Source of the DNA: a virus
IMG/VR virus record: IMGVR_UViG_3300019487_000098
Location: 1 to 23,147 of that record
Length of the DNA stretch: 23,147 nt
Direction: 5' to 3' (one strand)
Position numbers and translations under genes: made by a program. The notes under the pieces were generated by a model that was given only the letters and a program-made list of their open reading frames with translations, was not told the origin of the DNA and searched no databases. Shown piece by piece: positions 13,506 through 20,119 of this stretch; position 1 is the first letter of the stretch; every line of letters starts with the position of its first letter.

Positions 13506-13991
13506 ATGGTGAACACTCCGCCGACTGAAAAGCGGCCCAGGCCGACGCCGGCCCCAGACCCGCGGGCGTATGACACTTTCGCTTCGTGGCTACGTGAGTC
13601 CGTACGAGAGCGTGGCCTACAGCGCCAGCTCGCAAACTATTGCGAGGCCAGTCCGCAAAGCGTTACGAAATGGCTGACAAAATCGACCCCGGGAATTCCG
13701 GCTCTCAAACAGATTGCAAGCTGGGCGCGCGTCGACGTGATGGACCTGCGGCGCCTTATCGATGGGACGTTCGATGACCCACAGTTCGATGCTGGAGTTG
13801 TTGGCAATAGCGATCAGTGGCCGTTTCGCTTTCAGCGTGCACGCTGGGAGCAGTTACTGCCGGGTCAGCGAAAGGATATCGAGGAGGTAGTGGAACGGAT
13901 GGTGCGGGCCTATGAGGCCGGTAGCCCCGGTCCACGGCGGAAAAGTGGCTCCGGTCGACGAGCCCCAAAGCAACATCGTGCAGCTGGATAA
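13506..13991 (+). CDS. CI-like lysogeny repressor lacking a peptidase domain (161 aa)
   Basis: The ATG at 13506 follows the operator region; GTG 13509 is an alternative, and the Shine-Dalgarno is weak. Residues 25-75 (TFASWLRESVRERGLQRQLA; EASPQSVTKWLTKSTPGIPA) form an HTH similar to that of the divergent Cro-like protein (SPQSVTKWL versus SPQAITKWK), which suggests both read related operators. The rest (GQRKDIEEVVERMVRAYEAG) is helical, with a basic tail. There is no S24/LexA-type protease domain, so induction cannot occur by RecA-stimulated self-cleavage. Another trigger would be needed. Confidence 0.75.
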   Translation: MVNTPPTEKRPRPTPAPDPRAYDTFASWLRESVRERGLQRQLANYCEASPQSVTKWLTKSTPGIPALKQIASWARVDVMDLRRLIDGTFDDPQFDAGVVGNSDQWPFRFQRARWEQLLPGQRKDIEEVVERMVRAYEAGSPGPRRKSGSGRRAPKQHRAAG

Positions 13992-14022
13992 TTACAGGCA
14001 TCGAAAGAAGCTCAAAGAATGA
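13912..14022 (+). CDS. Small frame overlapping the repressor 3' end (36 aa)
   Basis: ATG 13912 opens MRPVAPVHGGKVAPVDEPQS, then NIVQLDNYRHRKKLKE, which runs past the repressor stop and ends at 14022. The second half reads more like a real protein than the repressor tail encoded in the other frame (GSGRRAPKQHRAAG). It could be a small overlapping gene, or the true repressor C-terminus reached by a frameshift. No clear ribosome binding site is seen, so confidence is modest. Confidence 0.4.
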   Translation: MRPVAPVHGGKVAPVDEPQSNIVQLDNYRHRKKLKE

Positions 14023-14068
14023 TTCGTCCGCCTACGTTTCTGGTGCTGATCACAGTACGCGGCCATAG

Positions 14069-14449
14069 TTACCAGTTCCAAGTACCGTCAGGATTCCATC
14101 TGCTCCGTCGCGGTTTCACCAATCCGGCACGCTCTAGCGCCCTTCTTCCGATGGACGTGGGCTCATCCATGAAGGACCCCTTATCTCGACAATCCTCATC
14201 CGTCTCGTAACCGTGAGACCGAGCCTCCGAAAGCGACACGATGTGTGCACTCGAAATGCGCTGGCTGTAAACGTTAGCGCACGGTGGCGCCAGATACGTC
14301 TTTTTCTCTAGATCCAACACGACAATGGCATTGCCTGGCGCGACGCTCACTATCTTGGATCCGAACGCTACGATCACCGCAACCACGAGCAACGCAAGAG
14401 CATACCCGCCAGCGCTCTTAACGAATCCTGTAACACTCGCCGAATCCAT
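14069..14449 (-). CDS. Membrane-anchored protein paired with a lipoprotein (126 aa)
   Basis: The ATG at 14449 starts one base after the stop of the lipoprotein gene. Residues 14-38 (GGYALALLVVAVIVAFGSKI) form a membrane segment. The rest is a soluble domain with NAIVVLDLEKKTYLAPPCAN and a C-terminal NPDGTWNW. It is co-transcribed with the lipoprotein. The pair sits as an island between the two control regions. This is the classic place for genes expressed in lysogeny, so the pair may change the host envelope or exclude other phages. Confidence 0.65.
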   Translation of the reverse strand: MDSASVTGFVKSAGGYALALLVVAVIVAFGSKIVSVAPGNAIVVLDLEKKTYLAPPCANVYSQRISSAHIVSLSEARSHGYETDEDCRDKGSFMDEPTSIGRRALERAGLVKPRRSRWNPDGTWNW

Positions 14450-14450
14450 T

Positions 14451-14870
14451 TCAGTTCTCGATCACGAAAATCGCCAGCCCTGAACCGGCCTTGTGTATGA
14501 CGGGCACAGCGACCCCCGTGCCATAGGCATAGCCGCCTGCCGCGGTGGCGGACCCGCTGTTTACTGCGCCGGCGTACTGGTCCCCTGCCCCAGTCAGCAT
14601 CACGCCGTTGGCACCGAGTTCGGCCGCCTCTTCCTTCAGCCGCTCGATAACCTTGTTCATCTTGCCTTGGTCGCTGATCGCCCAGGACGCCTTGCTCGAG
14701 GCCTCCAGAATCGCAATCTCTTCGTACTTCGCCGGCGCTCGAACATAGAGCTTCACCTGCTCGGGTGAAATCGCCGGGCGAGCCTGGCCGATCAGGACGT
14801 GCGACGAAGCACATCCGGCTAGCATCGCCGACGCAGTGAACCCCAGAAGCCAAAAAATCCGGTTACGCAT
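14451..14870 (-). CDS. Outer-membrane-type lipoprotein (139 aa)
   Basis: The N-terminus MRNRIFWLLGFTASAMLAGC is a lipoprotein signal with lipobox LAGC, giving Cys20 as the lipidated residue. The next residues are Ala-Ser-Ser, with no Asp at +2, so Lol-type sorting to the outer membrane is likely. The mature part contains KYEEIAILEASSKASWAISD and LKEEAAELGANGVMLTGAGD, a pattern shared with small envelope lipoproteins of the DUF4156/RcsF-like kind. A Gly/Ala-rich stretch follows. It is the first gene of the two-gene island and may be a lysogenic-conversion gene, comparable in position to λ bor-type cargo. Confidence 0.75.
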   Translation of the reverse strand: MRNRIFWLLGFTASAMLAGCASSHVLIGQARPAISPEQVKLYVRAPAKYEEIAILEASSKASWAISDQGKMNKVIERLKEEAAELGANGVMLTGAGDQYAGAVNSGSATAAGGYAYGTGVAVPVIHKAGSGLAIFVIEN

Positions 14871-14960
14871 TTCTGTGTGCTCCTTATTTTCCGTAGATCG
14901 ACGTTGACACGGCCCCCACGGGGCAAACCGTGCTGGCGTTCCTGATTCTCGGGCGTGGCC

Positions 14961-14978
14961 GCGTGACCTCGGTCACGC
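14961..14978. promoter_or_regulatory. Perfect 18-bp palindrome upstream of the rightward operon
   Basis: GCGTGACC-TC-GGTCACGC is an inverted repeat with 8-bp arms and a 2-bp centre. It lies 11 bp before the operator pair at 14989-15026 in the 215-bp gap between the lipoprotein gene and the rightward operon. Its sequence differs from the operator family, so it may bind a second regulator, for example a host factor. A further short stem GCCCC-CAC-GGGGC lies at about 14912-14924. Confidence 0.4.
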
Positions 14979-14988
14979 TATTCCGTAA

Positions 14989-15029
14989 ATACACTGACGG
15001 TTGATTTTAATAAACTACTGGTTTATCTT
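14989..15029 (+). promoter_or_regulatory. Operator pair and promoter of the rightward early operon
   Basis: Two operator-like sites, ATACAC-TGACG-GTTGAT (14989-15005) and ATAAAC-TACTG-GTTTAT (15010-15026, a perfect 6-bp inverted repeat with a 5-bp centre), are 21 bp apart. They match the pair in the cro/repressor region. A promoter reads TTGATT (15001-15006), a 17-bp spacer and TATCTT (15024-15029). The operators overlap both promoter elements, so the repressor should block this promoter in a lysogen, as λ CI blocks pL. Confidence 0.65.
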
Positions 15030-15085
15030 CAGCCACTGAGGGGCAACTGCTATTCCACCGCCGCCCTCACGATGCAGGTCACAGG

Positions 15086-15595
15086 ATGAACGAACAACAC
15101 ACCGCCGACGCCTACGACGCCGCGACCGATCTGAAGGCCGACTATCAGACTGCAGAGGCCGCCGCGTCCCGCTACATCAAGATCGGCGCCGGCGGCGAGC
15201 AGCTTCCCATTGACGCAACCACCTGGTCCGCCGTGCTAGGCACGCGCACCGGCCTCATGTGGTCGGTGGAAGAGAGCCCGAAGATGACGCAGCCGAAATG
15301 CGTCGAGTACGCGCGGGACCTGGGGGCCGCGGGTTTCTCCGATTGGCAGCTGCCGACGCTCGCTCAGCTTGAGACGCTGCGCGACGTGACCCGGTACTCG
15401 CCGGCGATCGACACGGCGTACTTCCCCGGCTGTAAGTCGGACTGGTATTGGACCTCGACTCCGGCAGCAGGCTCGCCCGGCTATTGCTGCGCGTGGTTCG
15501 TCGATTTCGGTGACGGCGGCGCGGGCTGGTACTACCACGGCGGCAACGGTTTCGTCCGCGCCGTGCGCGTCGGTCAGTCCTTGGGGCTTGGCTAA
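15086..15595 (+). CDS. DUF1566 domain protein, first gene of the rightward operon (169 aa)
   Basis: The ATG at 15086 is about 57 bp downstream of the -10. Residues about 55-165 form a DUF1566 (Lcl C-terminal-like) domain: TGLMWSVEESPKMTQPKCVE, then GAAGFSDWQLPTLAQLETLR, SDWYWTSTPAAGSPGY and GNGFVRAVRVGQ. Such domains have a C-type-lectin-like fold and occur in phage and bacterial binding proteins, including variable proteins of diversity-generating retroelements. No reverse transcriptase is present in this window. A Cys-Cys pair (GYCCAWF) replaces residues usually aromatic or Ala. The role as the first early protein is unknown. Confidence 0.75.
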   Translation: MNEQHTADAYDAATDLKADYQTAEAAASRYIKIGAGGEQLPIDATTWSAVLGTRTGLMWSVEESPKMTQPKCVEYARDLGAAGFSDWQLPTLAQLETLRDVTRYSPAIDTAYFPGCKSDWYWTSTPAAGSPGYCCAWFVDFGDGGAGWYYHGGNGFVRAVRVGQSLGLG

Positions 15596-15789
15596 TGGAC
15601 GGCTTCGATTACCGAACAGGTCAAGGTGTCCGTCACCCGATCGCGGTGTGGCGCGAGCACATGCGCACAGTACTGGAGGCGCGCGGCTTTCGCCGGGCCG
15701 AACACGGTGAGACGTTCGCGCATGGCAGCGACGGCAAGATCGTGTTCGAGGTCTACAGCAACGTGGCACTGCGAGGCGATCAGCAATGA
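15595..15789 (+). CDS. Small phage protein (64 aa)
   Basis: The ATG shares its A with the previous TAA stop (TAATG overlap), and the stop overlaps the next ATG. The product MDGFDYRTGQGVRHPIAVWR, then EHMRTVLEARGFRRAEHGET, is a compact helical-beta protein with a central basic helix. It belongs to the chain of small coupled genes that fills 15.1-18.0 kb. No family is recognised. Confidence 0.65.
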   Translation: MDGFDYRTGQGVRHPIAVWREHMRTVLEARGFRRAEHGETFAHGSDGKIVFEVYSNVALRGDQQ

Positions 15790-15983
15790 GCGCGCGGCAC
15801 ACACTTTCGGAGCCCGAGACTCGCGTCGGCCACTGCTGCGGTTGCCACCAGTGCCCGATACCGCTGTTCAAGGTGCAGGGCGTCTACCGTTACCGCTGCG
15901 CGGACTGCTTTGAGCGCGAGACAGGATTCCGACACTACCTGTCACCATCGCGCACCGTGATCGCGCTGGAGATGCAGTCATGA
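15786..15983 (+). CDS. Small zinc-ribbon protein (65 aa)
   Basis: An ATGA overlap joins it to the previous gene. The product contains HCCGCHQC (residues 16-23) and CADC about 19 residues later, a four-cysteine zinc knuckle. The segment VQGVYRYRCADCFERETGFR fits a zinc ribbon. It may bind nucleic acid or act as a small adaptor. Function is unknown. Confidence 0.7.
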   Translation: MSARHTLSEPETRVGHCCGCHQCPIPLFKVQGVYRYRCADCFERETGFRHYLSPSRTVIALEMQS

Positions 15984-15996
15984 CCGCCCCGTCGAG

Positions 15997-16197
15997 GTGC
16001 TCTGGAACGCCGTCACGAGCGGCAACACCCGGCGGATCATCGAGCTAATGCGAGAGCAGGCCGACATGTGCCACGTGGAGCCGACGGATGCCGAGTTGCG
16101 CGAGCGACTGCGTCACGAGCAGCAGAGCGAGCCGCGCGAACACGCATGGTCGCCCTGGGACGACGATACCGGGCTACCGAAGCGGGGGCCGATGTGA
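15997..16197 (+). CDS. Small phage protein with uncertain start, possible frameshift (66 aa or slightly longer)
   Basis: The frame is open from upstream, but its first usable start is GTG 15997, which has no good ribosome binding site. A well-placed ATG at 15980, in an ATGA overlap with the previous gene, lies in another frame that stops after about 22 codons. One extra base near 15985 would join ATG 15980 to this frame and give a product continuing RPVEVLWNAVTSGNTRRI. Either a one-base deletion disrupted the gene start or translation begins at GTG. The product LMREQADMCHVEPTDAELRE is polar and helical. Confidence 0.5.
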   Translation: MLWNAVTSGNTRRIIELMREQADMCHVEPTDAELRERLRHEQQSEPREHAWSPWDDDTGLPKRGPM

Positions 16198-16520
16198 ACG
16201 CACGTCCCCTCGCCTGCGGCGGCGTGAACAGCGTGCGCGTAGAACATTCGCGCGGCCATTGGTCAGCGCATGAAACCGAAACGCGCACCGCCATCAAGGA
16301 TGACAAGGGTCGCACTGTCGCCTACGTGCAGCTCGGCCCGAATCAGGACTTCGATGCCGCGCTGATCGCGACCGCTCCCGCTCTGCTCGGGTTGGCGCGG
16401 CGGTACGCGGAGGAATGCATGGAATGTGCTGGCGTTGGCGTGCAGATCGATAACTCGCCGTGCGATGACTGCCGCGACATTCGCGAAGTGATCGCGCAAG
16501 CGACTTTCGTGGACGAATAG
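16194..16520 (+). CDS. Conserved phage hypothetical protein (108 aa)
   Basis: GTG 16194 overlaps the previous stop (GTGA) and has a GGGGG ribosome binding site. The segment FDAALIATAPALLGLARRYA is the well-known phage pattern (ALIATAPALL), followed by a four-cysteine end (CMECAGVG and CDDCRDIREVIAQA). Proteins with this ending are widespread in phages, usually near recombination genes. No role is known. Confidence 0.75.
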   Translation: MNARPLACGGVNSVRVEHSRGHWSAHETETRTAIKDDKGRTVAYVQLGPNQDFDAALIATAPALLGLARRYAEECMECAGVGVQIDNSPCDDCRDIREVIAQATFVDE

Positions 16521-16523
16521 CGT

Positions 16524-16766
16524 ATGAGCCACCGCAGCCTCGCCGCCGAAGATCAAATCCGCGCCAAGGTGCGCATGGTCGTGGCCGATGAACAATCCTT
16601 CGGCGTGCTCTCCACCGGCGAGAAGATCGCCGTCGCCATGGTGCTTGATCGCTACGATCTCGTGAAAGAGGCGTGGGGCACGATGTTGGCGGCGGCTGAT
16701 CGCCTCGGTGACACGTGGCTGCGCGCTTCTCTCCAGGTGCAGCGTGACGGCTGGGAGGCCGAGTGA
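16524..16766 (+). CDS. Small phage protein (80 aa)
   Basis: It starts three bases after the previous stop with ATG 16524. The product MSHRSLAAEDQIRAKVRMVV, then ADEQSFGVLSTGEKIAVAMV, ends in LRASLQVQRDGWEAE. It is a mostly helical, soluble protein without cysteine pairs. The regular spacing supports a real gene in the small-gene chain. Function not recognised. Confidence 0.65.
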   Translation: MSHRSLAAEDQIRAKVRMVVADEQSFGVLSTGEKIAVAMVLDRYDLVKEAWGTMLAAADRLGDTWLRASLQVQRDGWEAE

Positions 16767-16769
16767 CCA

Positions 16770-17033
16770 ATGGACTATCTCGCCACGAAGAACGCAATCG
16801 CACGGCTTCGCTGGAAGGTGCGCTGGTGCGAACGCGGCGGTTCGCAATGGCCCGCGCGTGATCTTCCGGATCTGCGCACCGAGCACGAACTCAGATACTG
16901 GCGCACCGTGCAGTTTCGTCTCTACCGCGCCCGGCGCGATCTCATCCACAAGCGTGCCAAACGCGAGCGGTTGCAGCGACCGCTCCTGGTCGGCCGCGCC
17001 GCGCAGCACCTCAACATCGCGGAGGTTCCATGA
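16770..17033 (+). CDS. Basic hypothetical protein (87 aa)
   Basis: ATG 16770 follows the previous stop by three bases. The product MDYLATKNAIARLRWKVRWC, then ERGGSQWPARDLPDLRTEHE, is strongly basic, with about a quarter Arg and Lys (LYRARRDLIHKRAKRERLQR). Such a protein could bind nucleic acid. It overlaps the next gene by 4 bp. No family is recognised. Confidence 0.65.
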   Translation: MDYLATKNAIARLRWKVRWCERGGSQWPARDLPDLRTEHELRYWRTVQFRLYRARRDLIHKRAKRERLQRPLLVGRAAQHLNIAEVP

Positions 17034-17347
17034 AAGAGCTCGATGACCTCTGGAATAAAGCCGAGCGCAATCCAGGCCACCCGATTCCCGTGGGCCGACT
17101 CGTGGTGTGCGACAGCTGCTCGGAGGACTTCACCGATTCGCCATTGCAGGGTGGTCTGATCTTTCAATCCAAGGCCATCTGTCCGACGTGCGCACCGACC
17201 TGGGAGCAGCGCATCCAAGAATTCGGCGAGGAGCGCCTCATTCGCATGCGGTGCCGATCAGGCCAGACCTTCGGCGACTTCGTGCGCGCTTATCGCGGGC
17301 CGAATGCGGCGATCTCTTTCACACCATTGTCGGTGGACAAGTTATGA
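17030..17347 (+). CDS. Zinc-finger-like hypothetical protein (105 aa)
   Basis: An ATGA overlap links it to the gene before. It has CDSC (about residues 27-30) and CPTC (about 51-54) pairs, a zinc-ribbon spacing, then a polar helical half (TWEQRIQEFGEERLIRMRCR, SGQTFGDFVRAYRGPNA). The next gene also overlaps by 4 bp. The role is unknown. Confidence 0.7.
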   Translation: MKELDDLWNKAERNPGHPIPVGRLVVCDSCSEDFTDSPLQGGLIFQSKAICPTCAPTWEQRIQEFGEERLIRMRCRSGQTFGDFVRAYRGPNAAISFTPLSVDKL

Positions 17348-17529
17348 CGGCAAGCAAATCACAGGTTGCTCTGCTGCCGACGCTCCCGACCTTGATCGTG
17401 GAGTTCGATCCGCACATTCGGCTCGGCGAGATCCTGCAGAAGCTCGGGCCCGAGTACCTCGTGCATGCGACCTGCAACGGGCCCGTGCGAGTCACATTCA
17501 GGCAACCACACCGGATCGAGAGCAAGTAA
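17344..17529 (+). CDS. Small phage protein (61 aa)
   Basis: ATG 17344 overlaps the previous TGA. The product MTASKSQVALLPTLPTLIVE, then FDPHIRLGEILQKLGPEYLV, ends in GPVRVTFRQPHRIESK. It is a small beta/alpha protein without notable motifs. The TAATG overlap with the next gene supports coupled translation. Function unknown. Confidence 0.65.
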   Translation: MTASKSQVALLPTLPTLIVEFDPHIRLGEILQKLGPEYLVHATCNGPVRVTFRQPHRIESK

Positions 17530-17768
17530 TGCCGTTCGGACCTGGCAAATACGACGAAATCTGCACGTATGTCCGTGAACAGATAAACGCGAGTGGAGTG
17601 CTCGTGATCGTGTTGGGCGGCAACAAAGGTTCTGGCTTCTCGTGCCAGGCCGATCTAATGACCACGTTGCAGCTGCCTGAGGTTCTTGAATCGGTTGCCG
17701 CGGCCATTCGCAAGGAGCGAGTTGCAGCAGCGTGTCAGGCGATGGAGAAGGCGAATGACGCCCACTGA
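17529..17768 (+). CDS. Conserved phage hypothetical protein (79 aa)
   Basis: The start shares a base with the previous TAA. The product MPFGPGKYDEICTYVREQIN, then ASGVLVIVLGGNKGSGFSCQ, is a recognisable small phage protein with a conserved beta strand followed by GGNKGSGF. I know of close relatives in phages of Gammaproteobacteria, all uncharacterised. The glycine-rich loop could bind a nucleotide or phosphate, but no Walker motif is complete. Confidence 0.7.
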   Translation: MPFGPGKYDEICTYVREQINASGVLVIVLGGNKGSGFSCQADLMTTLQLPEVLESVAAAIRKERVAAACQAMEKANDAH

Positions 17769-18009
17769 CCCGCACACGGCGCTCACGATCTGGAAGTTCG
17801 CTCTGCAAATGAAGGACGAGCAGCCGGTGCTCATGCCCGCGGGTGCATGTGGTTGTGCCCACTGGCGCCGATGCGTCCATTGCGGACAGTGGGACGATCC
17901 CAGAAATCTCTACATACCGCCACGCCGAGGCTCAATCGAACACCGCCGCTGTGGTAACACCTATCGAAAGGCGTGGCAGAAGATCCACAAGCCGTGGAGG
18001 CGGGCATGA
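17755..18009 (+). CDS. Cysteine-rich hypothetical protein (84 aa)
   Basis: The ATG at 17755 overlaps the previous gene by 14 bp and has a GGAGAAGG ribosome binding site. The product MTPTDPHTALTIWKFALQMK is followed by CGCAHWRRCVHCGQW (four cysteines), then a basic end (RKAWQKIHKPWRRA). The Cys pattern suggests metal binding. The gene ends in an ATGA overlap with the exonuclease gene, so it belongs to the recombination operon. Confidence 0.65.
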   Translation: MTPTDPHTALTIWKFALQMKDEQPVLMPAGACGCAHWRRCVHCGQWDDPRNLYIPPRRGSIEHRRCGNTYRKAWQKIHKPWRRA

Positions 18010-18899
18010 CTCTGTCTGCCGCACAACATGCGGCTCGGTCCGCTCGTCTCGGCGGCTCCGATACTGCAGCCGCGCTTGGGATGTCGCGCTACAAAACCGC
18101 TTACCAGTTGTATCTCGAAAAGCGTGGCGAAACGCCGATCTCTATCGAGGAGACGAACGCGATTCGCATGGGTCGATTGCTTGAACCAGTGGTGCGCCAG
18201 GTCTATAGCGATGACACGGGGTATGTGGTGCGCGCGCCGGACACGCTGTTTCATCCTACGTACGACTGGATGGTCGCGCACATCGATGGAGTTGTGGTCG
18301 AGCATGATCGCGGCTGGGAAGGAAAGAGCTGCGCGGTACCCCACTTCGAGGAGTGGGGCGAGCAAGGCTCAGATGAAGTGCCTCAGGAATATATTCTGCA
18401 GTTGCAGAAATACCTCATCGTCACCGGTTTGCCTATGTGGGATCTGAGCGTCATCACCGGCCGCTTCACGGTTCGCCACTACACGATCCATGCCGACTCG
18501 GAACTGCAGCGTTTGATCATCGATGGTGAGGCGGAATTCATCGAGCGGGTTCGGTCGGGTAACCCGCCTCCGCTTGATTACAAGCACCGCACTGCGCTCG
18601 AACTGCTGAAGGCGGTGTACCCCGGGACCAACGGGGCGCGCATTGAGGCGACCGAAGAAATGATCGCGTGCCGCGCGCATCTGGATGCCGCGAACGATGC
18701 AATCAAGACAGCCAAGGGCGTCGTGGACGAGATGAAAGCCCGCTTGCTTGATTTCATGGGCGAAGCCGCTCTGCTCTGCTTTCGTGACGGGAAGTGCTTC
18801 AGGCGTCAGAAACAGAACCGTGCGGCCTACTCCGTCGATGCCACGTCTTTCATCGCTTGTCGCTTTATCCACGATCCCACAGGAACCCGCCGCAAATGA
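18006..18899 (+). CDS. YqaJ/λ-Exo-type recombination exonuclease (297 aa)
   Basis: ATG 18006 overlaps the previous stop. The N-terminal RLGGSDTAAALGMSRYKTAY (residues 14-33) is the YqaJ family opening. E60 in GRLLEPVV, D94 in AHIDGVV, E105-x-K107 in WEGKSC and Q132 near LQLQKYLIVTG form the PD-(D/E)XK nuclease site. The enzyme degrades one strand of duplex ends to give 3' single strands for annealing. The next gene, probably the annealing protein, overlaps by 4 bp, as for λ Exo and Bet. The C-terminal third is helical and charged. Confidence 0.88.
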   Translation: MTLSAAQHAARSARLGGSDTAAALGMSRYKTAYQLYLEKRGETPISIEETNAIRMGRLLEPVVRQVYSDDTGYVVRAPDTLFHPTYDWMVAHIDGVVVEHDRGWEGKSCAVPHFEEWGEQGSDEVPQEYILQLQKYLIVTGLPMWDLSVITGRFTVRHYTIHADSELQRLIIDGEAEFIERVRSGNPPPLDYKHRTALELLKAVYPGTNGARIEATEEMIACRAHLDAANDAIKTAKGVVDEMKARLLDFMGEAALLCFRDGKCFRRQKQNRAAYSVDATSFIACRFIHDPTGTRRK

Positions 18900-19999
18900 G
18901 CACCGCAGAGAACGACACCAGAGTCGCCAACCCGTTTGCGAATGCACCGGTTGTGGCGGTACCCAGCGGCGCCTCCGCTGCCGCCCTCGTGCAACGCGAA
19001 ATCGCCGAGATCCAGGCTGCAATGACCGTGGCCAAGAAGTTCCCACGGGATCCGAAACTGTCGGTGGATCGCATCACGAACGCCTTTTCGCGCACGACAC
19101 TCGCTGAGTGCACGTTCTATTCGTATGCGCGTGGCGGCTCCAGCATCAGCGGACTGTCGATCCGCGCAGCCGAGCAGCTCGCGAGAGATTGGGGGAACAT
19201 CAAATGCGGTGTGAAAGAGCTTTCGCGTGGCAATGGACAATCCGAAGTGCTCACCTACGCGTGGGACCTCGAGACCGGATTCAGTGACGAGAAAATCTTC
19301 TTCGTGAAGCACTGGCGCGACACGAAGAAAGGCGGTTACGCGGTCTCCGATGAGCGCGACGTTTATGAAGTGGTCGCAAATGTCGCGGCGCGCCGCAAGC
19401 GCGCCTGCATTCTCGCGGTGATTCCCGGCGATGTGCAGGAGATCGCAGAGCGACAGGCCACGGTGACACTTAAGACCAAGGTGAAGATCACGCCGGAGCT
19501 CATTCAGAGCCTGATCGACAAGTTCACCGAGTTCGACGTGACTAAATCGATGCTCGAGCGTCGCATCCAACGCGCGATCGAGGCGATCGAGCCCGGCCAG
19601 GTGATCCAGCTCGGTCGCATCTACAACTCGCTGCGCGACAATATGGCCGTCGTCGCGGATTTCTTCGAGCCTGATACCCAGGCATTGAACGCCACCGAAG
19701 GCGAGGAGCCCGAGAAGAAGGGCACCGAAGGCGTGAAGGAGAAGCTCAAGGCCAAGCAAGCCAACAAGGCGAGTGCCGCCGGCCAGCAGCAGCAAAAGGA
19801 CGCGAAGGACCTCGGCAGCCACATCCCTCAATTCGATGAGAAGAGCGCGATTGAGAAGGTCCGCAAGCAGCAGACCAAGGAAGCAGTGCTTGCCGCCTAT
19901 GATGTCGTTGTGAAGGATTTCGAGCTCACCGGCCGCGATCTGCCGGTGTCGATCGAGGCGGCGAAGAACGACCGCATCGCAGCGCTCGAGCAGATCTAG
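18896..19999 (+). CDS. Probable RecT/Redβ-like single-strand annealing protein (367 aa)
   Basis: ATG 18896 overlaps the exonuclease stop (ATGA). The core ALVQREIAEIQAAMTVAKKF, then RITNAFSRTTLAECTFYSYA, GGSSISGLSIRAAEQLA, KHWRDTKKGGYAVSDERDVYE and RKRACILAVIPGDVQ, is characteristic of a widespread phage family encoded next to YqaJ exonucleases. I assign it to the RecT/Redβ-type annealing group mainly from this context and from the GGSSISGLSIRAAEQLA pattern. The C-terminal 130 residues are Lys/Glu/Gln-rich and probably flexible. It would pair the 3' strands made by the exonuclease with complementary DNA. Confidence 0.75.
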   Translation: MSTAENDTRVANPFANAPVVAVPSGASAAALVQREIAEIQAAMTVAKKFPRDPKLSVDRITNAFSRTTLAECTFYSYARGGSSISGLSIRAAEQLARDWGNIKCGVKELSRGNGQSEVLTYAWDLETGFSDEKIFFVKHWRDTKKGGYAVSDERDVYEVVANVAARRKRACILAVIPGDVQEIAERQATVTLKTKVKITPELIQSLIDKFTEFDVTKSMLERRIQRAIEAIEPGQVIQLGRIYNSLRDNMAVVADFFEPDTQALNATEGEEPEKKGTEGVKEKLKAKQANKASAAGQQQQKDAKDLGSHIPQFDEKSAIEKVRKQQTKEAVLAAYDVVVKDFELTGRDLPVSIEAAKNDRIAALEQI

Positions 20000-20012
20000 T
20001 CCCATGGCCGCT

Positions 20013-20091
20013 CGCCCGTCTGGCGCCTTTTCGAATGAAGTCTTCTGCCCCCGGCTCACGACGTGGACAGAACTTCATTGCCAGGCGGGCG
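20013..20091 (+). promoter_or_regulatory. Long hairpin in the csrA leader with a GGA in its loop
   Basis: CGCCCGTCTGGC (20013-20024) pairs with GCCAGGCGGGCG (20080-20091; one G-U pair). AATGAAGT (20034-20041) pairs with ACTTCATT (20072-20079), and TCTG (20044-20047) with CAGA (20068-20071). Bulges lie on the 5' side. The 20-nt terminal loop ends in GTGGA. A second GGA is in the csrA ribosome binding site (AGGAG). CsrA proteins bind GGA in loops and at ribosome binding sites, so autoregulation is plausible. Confidence 0.6.
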
Positions 20092-20119
20092 GGTCGGTCG
20101 CCAATCCAGGAGAACGACC

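Noticed and set aside
14019-14210. 63-codon plus-strand frame starting in an ATGA overlap after the small frame at 13912
   Set aside because: It lies largely antisense to the membrane-protein gene, whose C-terminus reads better; the second half looks random.
18827-20059. 410-codon minus-strand frame opposite the annealing-protein gene
   Set aside because: Leu/Arg/Gly-rich antisense translation without domain features; the plus strand has the start overlap and family pattern.
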